This document shows, one piece after another, positions 25,740 through 34,480 of a DNA stretch of 64,000 nt. Location: contig CAVUSZ010000016.1 of NCBI GenBank assembly GCA_963744255.1, positions 62,001 through 126,000 on the forward strand, in the 5' to 3' direction. Below the pieces are notes generated by a model that worked only from the letters and a program-made list of their open reading frames with translations, did no database searches and was not told where the DNA came from. Within the stretch, counting starts at the first letter, position 1. Each line of letters opens with the position of its first letter. The DNA comes from DATEDA01 sp963744255. GTDB taxonomy: Bacteria; Pseudomonadota; Gammaproteobacteria; Burkholderiales; SG8-39. Made by a program: the position numbers and the translations under genes.

Positions 25740-27158
25740 TCAGGCCCAGATTTCTGCGTCCGTCGGAACCTTCTTGCCCGTGATCACCTTGCCGATCCGC
25801 GAAACGTTCATCAGATGCTTGTAGTCGAGGTTCTCCGAGATCGAGTTGTTGCCCCAGGAGCCGCAGCCGAGCGTCGTGGTCGGCGCGAATCCGTTCGTCA
25901 GTGAGCCCCCTGCGGTCAGCGAGCTCGGCTGGTTCACGACGAGCCTGCTGATCGGCAGCTCCACGCCGGTGTAACGGATGTGCGATTCATTGTTGGAGTG
26001 CAGCGCCGCCGAGTGGCCCGCGCCTTCGACCAGCAGGTTCGCCTTGGCTTTGGCCACCGCCTCGTCGAACGTCTTGTAGGACAGGATCGCGACCACCGGG
26101 CAAAGCTTCTCCTTTGCGAGCACATCCTCGGTGCCCGCGCCTTCGGCAGGCAGCAGAATGATGCGAGTGGTCTTCGGGATCTCGATGCCGACCCGCGCGG
26201 CGATGTCCGCAGCCGACTTGCCCACCACATCCTTGTTCAGATGGCCCTCCGGAAACACCAGGTCGCGCAGCTTCTGAACCTCCTTCTTGTCCGCGGTGAA
26301 CCACACCTTGCCGGTGGCGAGGAAGGCCTTGATCGTGTCGTCATAGAGCTCCGCCGGCGTCAGCACGAACTGCTCGTGCGAACAGATGATGCCGTTGTCG
26401 AACGCGGCGCCGGTGACGATCTTGTCGGCGGCCTCCTTGAGATCCACGTCGCGATCGATGATGACCGGCACGTTGCCCGCCCCCACGCCGTAGGACGGCT
26501 TGCCCGAGGAGTACGCCGAGCGCACCATCGCGCCGCCGCCCGTCGCGACCACTACGTCGACGTCCTTCATCAACTCGCGCGTCGTCTCCACCGAGCCATC
26601 GGTAATCATCTGCACCAGGTCATCGGGTCCGCCGCCGGCCTTGACGACGCGCGCGAAGGCTTCGGTCAGATGCGCGGTGCATTGCTCGGCCTTCGGATGC
26701 GGCGCGAAGATCACGGCGTTGCCCGCCTTGAGCGCGAACATCGCGTTGCACATCGGGGTCACGATCGGGTTGGTGACCGGCGTCACCGCGCCGACCACGC
26801 CCATCGCTTTGGCGACGAGGATCATGTTGGCCTCGGCCTTCTCCGCGATGATGCCGCGCGACTTCTTGCCCTTGAGGTTGTTCCAGATGGTGCGCGCCTT
26901 GCCCTTGTTCTTGATGATCTTGTCCTCATAGACGCCGATGCCGGTCTCGTCGACCGCCATGCGCGCCAGCATCTCGGCGTTGTCATAGACATATTTGCCG
27001 ATGCCTTTGACGATGGCATCGACCTCGCGCTGCGTGAACGATTCGAAAACGGCCTGGGCGACGCGCGCCCTGGCCACCAGTTCTTGAACCTGGGTGGTCG
27101 TGGTCGATGTGTGTTCTCGTGGGCCCTCGAATAGTGAATCTTCAGATCTGCTGGCCAT
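25740..27158 (-). CDS. Acylating aldehyde dehydrogenase (SauS/EutE-like)
   Basis: A 472-residue CoA-acylating aldehyde dehydrogenase of the acetaldehyde/sulfoacetaldehyde dehydrogenase group, interconverting an aldehyde and its acyl-CoA with NAD(P). The catalytic Cys lies in FDNGIICSHEQFV; NAD-binding segments include VVGAVTPVTNPIVTPMCNAM and VATGGGAMVRSAYSSGKPS. Start taken at MASRSEDSLFEG. It is the last gene of the operon led by the Bug receptor. Coupling with an acyl-CoA ligase and an IclR regulator resembles sulfoacetate loci, but the hydratase does not fit that pathway, so the substrate stays open. Confidence 0.85.
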   Translation of the reverse strand: MASRSEDSLFEGPREHTSTTTTQVQELVARARVAQAVFESFTQREVDAIVKGIGKYVYDNAEMLARMAVDETGIGVYEDKIIKNKGKARTIWNNLKGKKSRGIIAEKAEANMILVAKAMGVVGAVTPVTNPIVTPMCNAMFALKAGNAVIFAPHPKAEQCTAHLTEAFARVVKAGGGPDDLVQMITDGSVETTRELMKDVDVVVATGGGAMVRSAYSSGKPSYGVGAGNVPVIIDRDVDLKEAADKIVTGAAFDNGIICSHEQFVLTPAELYDDTIKAFLATGKVWFTADKKEVQKLRDLVFPEGHLNKDVVGKSAADIAARVGIEIPKTTRIILLPAEGAGTEDVLAKEKLCPVVAILSYKTFDEAVAKAKANLLVEGAGHSAALHSNNESHIRYTGVELPISRLVVNQPSSLTAGGSLTNGFAPTTTLGCGSWGNNSISENLDYKHLMNVSRIGKVITGKKVPTDAEIWA

Positions 27159-27281
27159 TGGCGTTGTGCCTCCGTCGTTGGTGGTTCGGTTATGGGCTCC
27201 GGTATCTGCCGTCAACTACGCGAGCCGGCAGCCGTGTCGGTCGCGATCGGAATGCCGCGCTCTGCAGCGATCATCCGCACC

Positions 27282-29370
27282 TCAGGCACCCAGCACGACG
27301 ACACCGTCGGCCGCGCGCACACCCTGCCCCTCCGGCAAGACGAAGACGGGGTTGATCTCGGCCTCGACCATACGGTCTCCCATCTGCGCTGCCATTTGGG
27401 AGAAGGCGACGATCGCCGAGACCAGTGCCTCCACGTCGGCCTTCGGGCGGCCGCGGAAACCGTCGAGCAGCGGCCATGTCTTCAGTTCGCGCGCGAGATC
27501 CAGCGCCTCGTCGCGGCTCAGGCCCCCCTCCGCCGGCAGCAGCCGCATCGCCGTATCCTTGAACAGCTCGGCGGTGAGGCCGCCCATGCCAAGCAGGATT
27601 GCCGTCCCCAGCGGGTCGCGGTGGAAGCCGAGGATCAGCTCGGTGCCGCCCGACACCATTTCCTGCACGAGGAAACGCTTCGGCGCCGCTCCCGCCTTCG
27701 TCTCGACCTCGGCCGCCATCGCGGTCAGGCGTGCGCCCACCTGTTCCGCGGTGAGGTTGACGGCCACGCCACCGACATCGCTCTTGTGGGTGATCTGCCC
27801 CGAGAGGATCTTCAATACCACACGGCCGCCGAGTTCGCGCGCGGCGCGCTCCGCTTCAGCCGGCGTGGTGACGACCGTCTCGCGCACGCCCGGCACGCCG
27901 AAGCGTGCGAACAATTCCTTGGCCTGCGCTTCGTCCAGCGAGCCGGCCGGGAAGTCGGCGGTAGACACCCGAGCCGGGACGGTGGTCGCCGCGGCCGGCG
28001 GTTTCCAGCGGACGGCGTGCAGCATGCCCTGGAGCGCGACGGCGCAGCTCTCGGGCGCGGTGAATGCCGGCACGCCGCGCTGGTTCAGAAGGGCAGCCAC
28101 TTCGGGGGCATGCGGGCTCACGAATGCCAACACCGGCTTGTCGCTGGCGGGCAGGCAGTCCTGGATGGCGCCGGCCATCAGCTCCGGCATCGCCAGTCCG
28201 GACGACCCGACGATGATGGTGAGCGCATCGTAGCTCGGGCTGTCGAGGAGGGCCTTGATGGCGCCGCGCAGCAAGTCCGGCTGCAAGCCAGCCAGCGTGA
28301 CGTCGATCGGGTTGCGATCGAGCGCGGCATGGTCGCCGGACTGCAGCGCACGCAGGCGGGCGGCGGTCTCGGCGTCGGGTCCCGGCGTCTCGAAGCCCGA
28401 GACACCCAGGCTGTCGGACACCAGCGTGCCCGCGCCCCCGGTCGAGGTGAGGATCGCCACGCGATTGCCGCGCAGCCTGCGCCCGGTCGACAGGGTCGCC
28501 GGGATGTCGAGCAGGTCGCTGAAATCCTGCGCCCGGATCACACCGACTTGCCTGAACAGCGCGTCGTACATGCGGTCTGCACCGGCGAGCGCGCCGGTGT
28601 GCGAGACGGCCGCCTTGGCACCGGCCTCGGACCGGCCGATCTTGAACGCCACGACCGGCTTCCCCGCGCGTGCCGCCTTCAGCGCCGCCGCACGGAACTT
28701 TTCAGGGTTGCGCACGCTTTCGACGTACAGGGCAATGACCCTCGTGTGCTCGTCGTCGGCGAGGTGATCGACGAAGTCGGCCAGGTCGAGATCCACCTCG
28801 TTGCTCGTCGACACCAGCTTGGACAGACCGATGCCTCGCGCTGCGGCACGCGAGAGCAGTGCGCCCAGAATGCCGCCGCTTTGCGACACGACGCCGATGG
28901 AGCCCACGGGGAAGTGGTCCATCTCCAAAGCGCCGCTGGCCGACAGGGGGATGTTGTCGGTCAGGTTGACCAGTCCGATGGTGTTCGGGCCGAGCAGGCG
29001 CATGCGGCCCGCGGCCTCGAGCAGCTGCTTCTGCCGGCGCGCGCCTTCCTCGCCGGTCTCGGTGTAGCCGCTGGCCAGCACGATGGCGGCTGCCGTGCCG
29101 CGCGCGGCCAGGTCTCGCACCGCCAGGTGCGCGCGCTCCGCACCGAGCAGGACGAGGCCGACATCGGGCACCTGGGGCAAGGACTGGATGTCGGGATAGC
29201 AGCGCAGCCCGTCGATGCTTTCGACGCGCGGATTGACCGGATAGATCTCCCCGGCAAAGCCGTGCTTCCGCAGGTACGAGCACCGGGCGACCGGCGGTCT
29301 TGTTCACGTCGGCGGACGCGCCGACGACGGCAACGCTGCGCGGCTTGAGGAGGCGGGAAATTGCGTCCAT
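27282..29370 (-). CDS. ADP-forming acyl-CoA synthetase (fused alpha-beta), one frameshift
   Basis: About 695 residues of an NDP-forming acetate-CoA ligase-type enzyme: CoA-binding domain (MDAISRLLKPRSVAVVGASA), two succinyl-CoA-ligase-like domains with the phospho-His in SHTGALAGADRM, and a C-terminal ATP-grasp (ELGGRVVLKILSGQITHKSD). Such enzymes make acyl-CoA from acid, CoA and ATP. The frame breaks near 29285: the first 30 codons are in one frame, the rest in another, with family sequence (YLRKHGFAGEIYPVNP) resuming immediately. This is either one indel error or an inactivating mutation. Its ATG is 5 bp after the hydratase stop. Confidence 0.82.
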
Positions 29371-29375
29371 GTCGC

Positions 29376-30191
29376 TTACTCCTTGCTGCGGCGCTGCTCG
29401 GTATTCTCCTCCGCGCGCTTACCCAGAAACGCCATCACCGCGTCGCGGTGCTCGCTGCTCGTGTAGCAGATGCCCTGAGCCTGGCTGCCCTGCGCGAACA
29501 CCTGGTCCGCCGGCAGTTCGAAGCTCTGGTTCAGGATGGTCTTGCCCAAGGCCAGCGCAGTGGCTGAACCCCTGCTCAACTCGGCCGCCCAGGCCTGCGC
29601 GTCGGCGACCAGGGTCTCGGCGCTCGCCATGCGGTCGGCGATGCCGAGCCGAAGCGCCTCTTCGGCGTCGACCTTCCGGCCGCTGAAGATCAGTTCCTTC
29701 GCTTTTGCGAGACCGACGCGGCGCGGCAGGAAGTACATGCCACCGCCGTCGGGGATCAAGCCCCGGTTGATGTAAGACCAGGTGAAGCTCGCCGCGTTGC
29801 TGGCAAGGATGAAGTCGCAGCTCAACGCCGTGTCCGCACCCAGGCCGGAGGCTGCGCCGTTGACCGCGGCGATGGTCGGCTTGGGCAGCGTGTGCAGCAG
29901 CGAGACGGCGTGGTGCACGCGCTGCTGGCGGCTCCAGCCGTTGAACCCAACCTCGCCGACCGGTGCCTGCATGCGCCGCTCCATGCCGGCGACGTCGCCG
30001 CCCGCGCAGAAGCCCTTGCCATTGCCGGTGAGCACGAGCGCGCGGATCGACTGGTCGCCGGCGACGCGTTCGAGCGCGGCGATGAACTCGGTGCGCATGT
30101 CGTCGCTCATCGCGTTGCGCTTCTCCGGGCGATTGAGGTAGATGGTGGCGATGCCGGACTGAATCCGCAGATCGATCAAGCTGGTCGTCAT
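29376..30191 (-). CDS. Enoyl-CoA hydratase/isomerase family protein
   Basis: A 271-residue crotonase-fold enzyme: LNRPEKRNAMSDDMRTEF, oxyanion hole GNGKGFCAGGDVAGM, then AAVNGAASGLGADTALSCDF, INRGLIPDGGGMYFLPRRVG. The second Glu typical of hydratases is replaced around IPDGGG by an Asp-containing segment, seen in isomerases and other crotonases. AAGGAG precedes the ATG. It is the second gene of the operon, 29 bp after the Bug receptor; it acts on the CoA thioester formed by the neighbouring ligase. Confidence 0.88.
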   Translation of the reverse strand: MTTSLIDLRIQSGIATIYLNRPEKRNAMSDDMRTEFIAALERVAGDQSIRALVLTGNGKGFCAGGDVAGMERRMQAPVGEVGFNGWSRQQRVHHAVSLLHTLPKPTIAAVNGAASGLGADTALSCDFILASNAASFTWSYINRGLIPDGGGMYFLPRRVGLAKAKELIFSGRKVDAEEALRLGIADRMASAETLVADAQAWAAELSRGSATALALGKTILNQSFELPADQVFAQGSQAQGICYTSSEHRDAVMAFLGKRAEENTEQRRSKE

Positions 30192-30220
30192 CTCAAGTCT
30201 CCTTTGCAATGTCTGCGACT

Positions 30221-31214
30221 TCACTCCGCTGTGATGTTGCCTTCCTTGACGATCTTTCTCCAACGGGCCTCCTCCGAGCGCACATAGCTCTCGAGCTCGG
30301 CCGGCGTACCGGCGCTGATCACTAGGCCTTCGGCCTGGACTCGCTTGTGGAAGGCTTCCGTCTGCACCGCCTTCCTGGCGGCGGCGTTCAGGCGCGCGAT
30401 CACCGCCGGGGGCGTGCCGGCAGGGGCATACAGGCCATACCAGCTCTCGACGACGTAGCCGGGCACGCCGCTCTCGGCGATTGTCGCCACGCCTGCGAGC
30501 GCGGGGGAGCGCTCGGCCGTGGTGACACCGAGCGCGCGCAGCTTGCCGCTGTCGAGGAACGCGCCGATGGCGGCTGCCGTGGCGAACATCATGTCCACCT
30601 GCCCGCCGAGCAGATCCGTGAGGGCGGGGCCGGCGCCGCGGTAAGGCACGTGCGTCAGATCGACGTTGGCGAGGCTTCGGAACAGTTCGCCCGCGAGGTG
30701 AGCCGAAGTGGCATTGCCCTGCGACGCGTAGGTCAGCTTCCTCGGGTTGGCCCTGGCGGCGGCGATGACGTCCTGGACGGTCTTGTAAGGACTGTCCTGC
30801 TTGACGACGAGGACATTGGGCGAGCGGCCGATGAGAACGATGGGGGCAAAGGCTTTGTCGGTCGAGTACGGGAGCTTCGGGTGAATGCTGGGGTTCACGG
30901 CGTGCGCAAACGAGGCGATCACCAGCGTGTAGCCGTCAGGAGCGCTCTTCGCCACCAGGTCCGTGCCGATGATGGTGCCCGCTCCGGGCTTGTTCTCGAC
31001 GATCACGGTCTGCCCGAGCTCTTGCGACATGCCGGCGCCGAGCGTGCGGGCGATCAGGTCGGTACCGCCGCCGGGCGCGAACGGCACGACGATGCGCACC
31101 GGCTTGTCCGGGTAGGCGGCCGAGCGCCGGCGGCGTCGCGAAGCCGCCGAGAGCGGCGGCGATTGCCATGAATGCGCCGAGCTTGCTGAGCGTCGAGGTG
31201 AAGGGCTTCTGCAT
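30221..31214 (-). CDS. Bug/TctC tripartite tricarboxylate transporter receptor, one frameshift
   Basis: About 325 residues of a periplasmic Bug receptor, an extracytoplasmic carboxylate-binding protein. The signal peptide (MQKPFTSTLSKLGAFMAIAA) is in one frame and the mature part (AAYPDKPVRIVVPFAPGGGT onward) in another, with the switch near 31125 inside a GC-run. The rest is intact: VIVENKPGAGTIIGTDLVAK, THVPYRGAGPALTDLLGGQV. It heads the catabolic operon and is divergent from the IclR gene, so it is probably the receptor for the inducer or substrate. An indel error is likely. Confidence 0.85.
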
Positions 31215-31321
31215 GGGATTGGCTCCTGAGTCGCGGCGGATGTCGGGCGAGAGCTGCTGTCGAAAGCGTCTTTGCGTCTGGAGAAGCTTAGGCGGCAAAC
31301 GCGCGCCGCGCACTGGCACAA

Positions 31322-31336
31322 TTCCATCAGGTGGAA
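31322..31336. promoter_or_regulatory. Candidate IclR-type operator
   Basis: A 15-bp inverted repeat TTCCA-N5-TGGAA lies 22 bp before the IclR start in the divergent promoter region. IclR-family operators are often short palindromes of this kind. It could mediate autoregulation and control of the divergent catabolic operon. Only one copy was found. Confidence 0.5.
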
Positions 31337-31358
31337 ATGGCGCCCAGAGGAGGCATCG

Positions 31359-32153
31359 ATGAAGAGGTCCCCGGAGAGCCCGCCGCGGCGCACGCGGCTC
31401 GAGCAACCGGCGCAGAACCGCTCGTTGGAGCGGGGCGTCGAGATCCTGCGGGCCTTCCGGCCGGGAGCCGATCTGCTGGGCAACGGCGAGTTGGCCGAGC
31501 GCACGGGGCTGTCACGCGCGACGGTGAGCCGCTTGACGCAGACGCTGGTCGGGACGGGTCTGCTGGATCACGATCGTCGTCAGCGGGCCTATCGCCTCGC
31601 CGCGCCCATGCTGAGCTTCGCGCACGCGATGCGCTCGGGCTCTCCCGTGCTGCAGGTGGCGGCGCCGATGATGCGCAGCGTCGCCGAGAAGCGGCGGATC
31701 AACGTCGGGCTGGCCGTCGCCGATCGAGACGAGATGGTGTACCTGGAGTCGGTGCGCTACAACCGCAAGGTGTCACTGCGCAACGTCGTGGCGGGCCAGC
31801 GCGTTCCGATCGAGTTGACGTCGCTGGGGCGAGCGTACCTGGCGGTGGCCTCGGACGCGCGGCGACAGGCGCTCATTGCGCAGTTCAGGGCGCGTCGCAC
31901 CTCAGGCTGGCGAGCACTGGAGCGTGAGATCGCCGAGGCCATCGACAGCGTCCGCCATCGGGGTTACTGCGCCGCGTCCTGGCAACCGGAAGTCGTCGCA
32001 CTGGCAACGCCCATCGTCGTGGAGGATCACCCCGTCTACGTCCTCAACATGAGCGTAGCGACCCAGGTGTCAACGACGGCCGTCGTCGGCGAACTGAGCT
32101 CCCCCCTGCTGGACCTTGCGGCGCGGATGCGTGAGGCGATGGGCCACGTATAG
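31359..32153 (+). CDS. IclR family transcriptional regulator
   Basis: A 264-residue regulator. The winged helix-turn-helix covers ~20-85 (RSLERGVEILRAF, GNGELAERTGLSRATVSRLT); the effector domain follows (NVGLAVADRDEMVYLESVRY, then GQRVPIELTSLGRAYLAV and GYCAASWQPEVVALATPI). GAGGAGG precedes the ATG. It is divergent from the Bug-hydratase-ligase-dehydrogenase operon and is almost certainly its regulator; IclR members sense the aromatic, sugar-acid or sulfonate substrate of the operon they flank. Confidence 0.92.
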   Translation: MKRSPESPPRRTRLEQPAQNRSLERGVEILRAFRPGADLLGNGELAERTGLSRATVSRLTQTLVGTGLLDHDRRQRAYRLAAPMLSFAHAMRSGSPVLQVAAPMMRSVAEKRRINVGLAVADRDEMVYLESVRYNRKVSLRNVVAGQRVPIELTSLGRAYLAVASDARRQALIAQFRARRTSGWRALEREIAEAIDSVRHRGYCAASWQPEVVALATPIVVEDHPVYVLNMSVATQVSTTAVVGELSSPLLDLAARMREAMGHV

Positions 32154-32509
32154 GGAACGTCTGGGCCAAAGACGATGGTCACGCCCACCGATGCGAGACG
32201 TGCGCCTTGGTGCGATTGCTCCAATGGCGCTAGAACAAAAGCACGCTTTTCGAACCCGGGAAGAATCGCGTCGAATGGCGAGGTTCGGCCCACTCGCCGC
32301 ACAACGCCCAAGCCGTTGTTACGAGTCGCCCCGCTCGCGCAGCATCATCCTCTCGACGACGTCTGTGAACGGCCTTTCGCGACCCTATCCGGTCGTCCAG
32401 GTTCTTCGAAAGCGGACGCACGCGCGACGGGCAAACGGTGCTCGGGCCCTGGCTTGCGGGTGATCGCCTAGTGTCGTATGAAAAGAGTAGTGGCATAGTA
32501 CGCGCCCTC
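32154..32509. other. Intergenic region, no gene seen
   Basis: The stretch between the IclR gene and the convergent methyltransferase-like gene has only short frames without start signals or recognisable products. Confidence 0.5.
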
Positions 32510-33013
32510 CTATAGCCAGCGACGGACGGCGCGCATGTACGGCAGGTACTCGGAGGGAAACCGAGCCGCGAGGTAGCGCTCTTCTCGCGGAATGACCACC
32601 AGCACCATGAGGGCCAGCGCGGGAAGAAGCGCGAGCAGCAGGCCGAGACTGTTGACCCATGCAGCGAGTCCGATCTGAAAGAGCGTGAAAGCGAGATAGA
32701 TGGGATTGCGGCTAAAGCGATATGGCCCCGTGCGAACAATGGTGGTCGTGGGGCGGTTGCCTGGGATGGATGTGCCCGCCTTTCGGAACGTGCGCACTGC
32801 GGAAATGAAGAGAGCGCCGGCCACGAACACGACCATGACACCGATCGGTACGCCGACTGAAACTGGGAGCAACTGCACCGGCCAGAACAAATGAACGAGC
32901 AGGCCGAGGCCGATCGAGCCCAGGTAGACGAAGGGCGGGCGGATAAGGCCGAAGTTGGCAACGTCGGCCGCGGTCTGTCCGGGGCTCACTGCGTGTTTGG
33001 AATCGTGTACCAC
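32510..33013 (-). CDS. Isoprenylcysteine carboxyl methyltransferase-like membrane protein
   Basis: A 167-residue integral membrane protein with about four to five helices. The C-terminal half has the ICMT/PEMT cofactor signature: IVRTGPYRFSRNPIYLAF, followed by a helix and EERYLAARFPSEYLPYM, where the RNPxY and EE pairs hold SAM. Bacterial members methylate unknown lipids or small molecules at the membrane. It stands alone, with no clear partner. Confidence 0.85.
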   Translation of the reverse strand: MVHDSKHAVSPGQTAADVANFGLIRPPFVYLGSIGLGLLVHLFWPVQLLPVSVGVPIGVMVVFVAGALFISAVRTFRKAGTSIPGNRPTTTIVRTGPYRFSRNPIYLAFTLFQIGLAAWVNSLGLLLALLPALALMVLVVIPREERYLAARFPSEYLPYMRAVRRWL

Positions 33014-33226
33014 GCCATGTCTCCGCGGCCGCCTGATTTCCAGTATTTCGCAAGATCCGTAACGTCGGACTCAAACGAATGTTCTTCGCAATGTGGCATT
33101 ACAAACATTAGTCGGGACCTGCGAGTGGGCGATGGCTTAGCGACTCGCACCGCTCGCCGGCTCCTGCAACACCTTGGGGGCGTTTATATATAGCGCCGCC
33201 GCCGGTACCTAACGGGCGCGTCGGGG

Positions 33227-33847
33227 TCACCGCGGCTTGCGGAACACCACGCAGTAGCTCTCGAGCGGGCCCCGGCCTGGCCAATCGGCGATCAGGCGGA
33301 GCAGTTCAAATCCACTGCTCATCACTTCACTAATGACGATCTTCGCGGGAACCCCGAACTGGCCTCGGCTCAAGAAGAAGGGCGGCGGGAAGTCGATGAC
33401 GGCGAGCACGCCACCCGGCCGCAACGAGCGCAACAAGCTGGCGTTGATGCCCGGGGGGTCGGTCAGATGGTGATACACGCGGCGCAGCACGATCACGTCG
33501 CAGCAGTTCGGCGGCAATCCGGTTTCACTACTGTACGCTTCGACCACCGTCACATTGTCGAGCTTGGCGGCGACGAGCGTCTCGCGAAGCCGCCGCAGGC
33601 GTCCTGGGTCGATCTCGGTAGAAAAGACGTGCCCGTTCGACCCCACCTCTCTTGCAAGGGCGAGGGTCAGTTCACCCTTGCCGGCGCCGACATCTGCCAC
33701 CACCGTGCCCGTCTCAAAGGTGAGCACCTGTCTGAGGCGCGGCATTTCGCGGCCGTCGGTGCGAAAGCCGAAGCCGCTCCAGCTTTCGCATCCTGCGCAG
33801 ACGGCCGAGAGCACAAGCGCAACTGACGCTGCACTGCCTCGGCGCAT
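33227..33847 (-). CDS. Exported class I SAM-dependent methyltransferase
   Basis: A 206-residue protein with a hydrophobic N-terminus ending AVCAGCESW, which looks like a signal or lipoprotein peptide, followed by a complete methyltransferase core: VVADVGAGKGELTLALARE (motif I), STEIDPGRLRRLRETL, DVIVLRRVYHHLTDPPGINA (post-II), LRPGGVLAVIDFPP. An exported methyltransferase is unusual because SAM is cytoplasmic; proteins of this type are nevertheless recurrent in proteobacteria. The lipobox is not canonical, so anchoring is uncertain. Confidence 0.75.
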   Translation of the reverse strand: MRRGSAASVALVLSAVCAGCESWSGFGFRTDGREMPRLRQVLTFETGTVVADVGAGKGELTLALAREVGSNGHVFSTEIDPGRLRRLRETLVAAKLDNVTVVEAYSSETGLPPNCCDVIVLRRVYHHLTDPPGINASLLRSLRPGGVLAVIDFPPPFFLSRGQFGVPAKIVISEVMSSGFELLRLIADWPGRGPLESYCVVFRKPR

Positions 33848-33986
33848 CGACGCTCCTTCAACTCTGCGGGGACCATCCCGCGCCGTACATCGTGAGCGCG
33901 ACCTGTAAGCCGCATGTTTCCCGCCGGTAAAGTTATGCGATGCTCAGGATGCGGGCTCGAGACGGGCGAGCACGCCGTGCGCTTCA

Positions 33987-34222
33987 TTGCTCGACCAGGT
34001 GCGTGAGCGGCTCCGTTATTGCCATTACAGCTTAAGCACGGAACGCTCGTACCTCCACCGGATTCGCTGGTTTGTCAGATTTCGCCTTCGTCACCCGCGC
34101 GACACGCGTGGCTGCGAGCTCGCCGCCTTCTTGTCTTTCCTCGCCAACCGGCGTGGTGCTTCGCCTTCGACGCACAGGCAAGCGCTCGCAGCTCTACTGT
34201 TTCTGTACAAGCGTGTCCTGGA
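33987..34222 (+). pseudogene. N-terminal remnant of an integron-type tyrosine recombinase
   Basis: About 78 residues match the core-binding domain of integron integrases and relatives: LLDQVRERLRYCHYSLSTER, IRWFVRFRLRHPRDT, AAFLSFLANRRGASPSTHRQ, then ALAALLFLYKRVL. The catalytic domain with R-H-R-Y is absent; at ~34222 the sequence becomes a reversed serine-hydrolase remnant. It is the only integrase-like sequence in the window and lies 21 kb from the attC array at 55-58 kb. Confidence 0.75.
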
Positions 34223-34420
34223 GATCGGACGAGGTGAATCGTATGTCGTTCGGACCTTCGACGATCTCGAGCTTCCCGGTCCGCGCCACGACGTCGATGT
34301 CACCCACATAGGGGTTCGTGTAGGTGCCGACATAGGCGGGGTCCGGCCGGGCTGCGGCCGGGTTCGCCGGCTTCGAAACGTTGGGTGGCTCGCCATAGAG
34401 GCCGGCGAAGCACATGTCGA
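34223..34420 (-). pseudogene. C-terminal remnant of a beta-lactamase-type serine hydrolase (DUF3471-like)
   Basis: On the minus strand, PDPAYVGTYTNPYVGDIDVV and TGKLEIVEGPNDIRF match the small beta-domain (DUF3471) at the C-terminus of beta-lactamase-related serine hydrolases, which starts with YxGxYxNxxYG. The catalytic domain is gone; the fragment abuts the integrase remnant. Confidence 0.65.
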
Positions 34421-34480
34421 CGGCTGCCGGGCACGTCGCTATGATGGATGCAGATTCTTTCGCAGCTCGAGGGGGACGCG

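Noticed and set aside
27192..29348. 718-codon plus-strand frame over the acyl-CoA ligase
   Set aside because: Antisense shadow; the sense strand has clear ATP-grasp and CoA-binding motifs.
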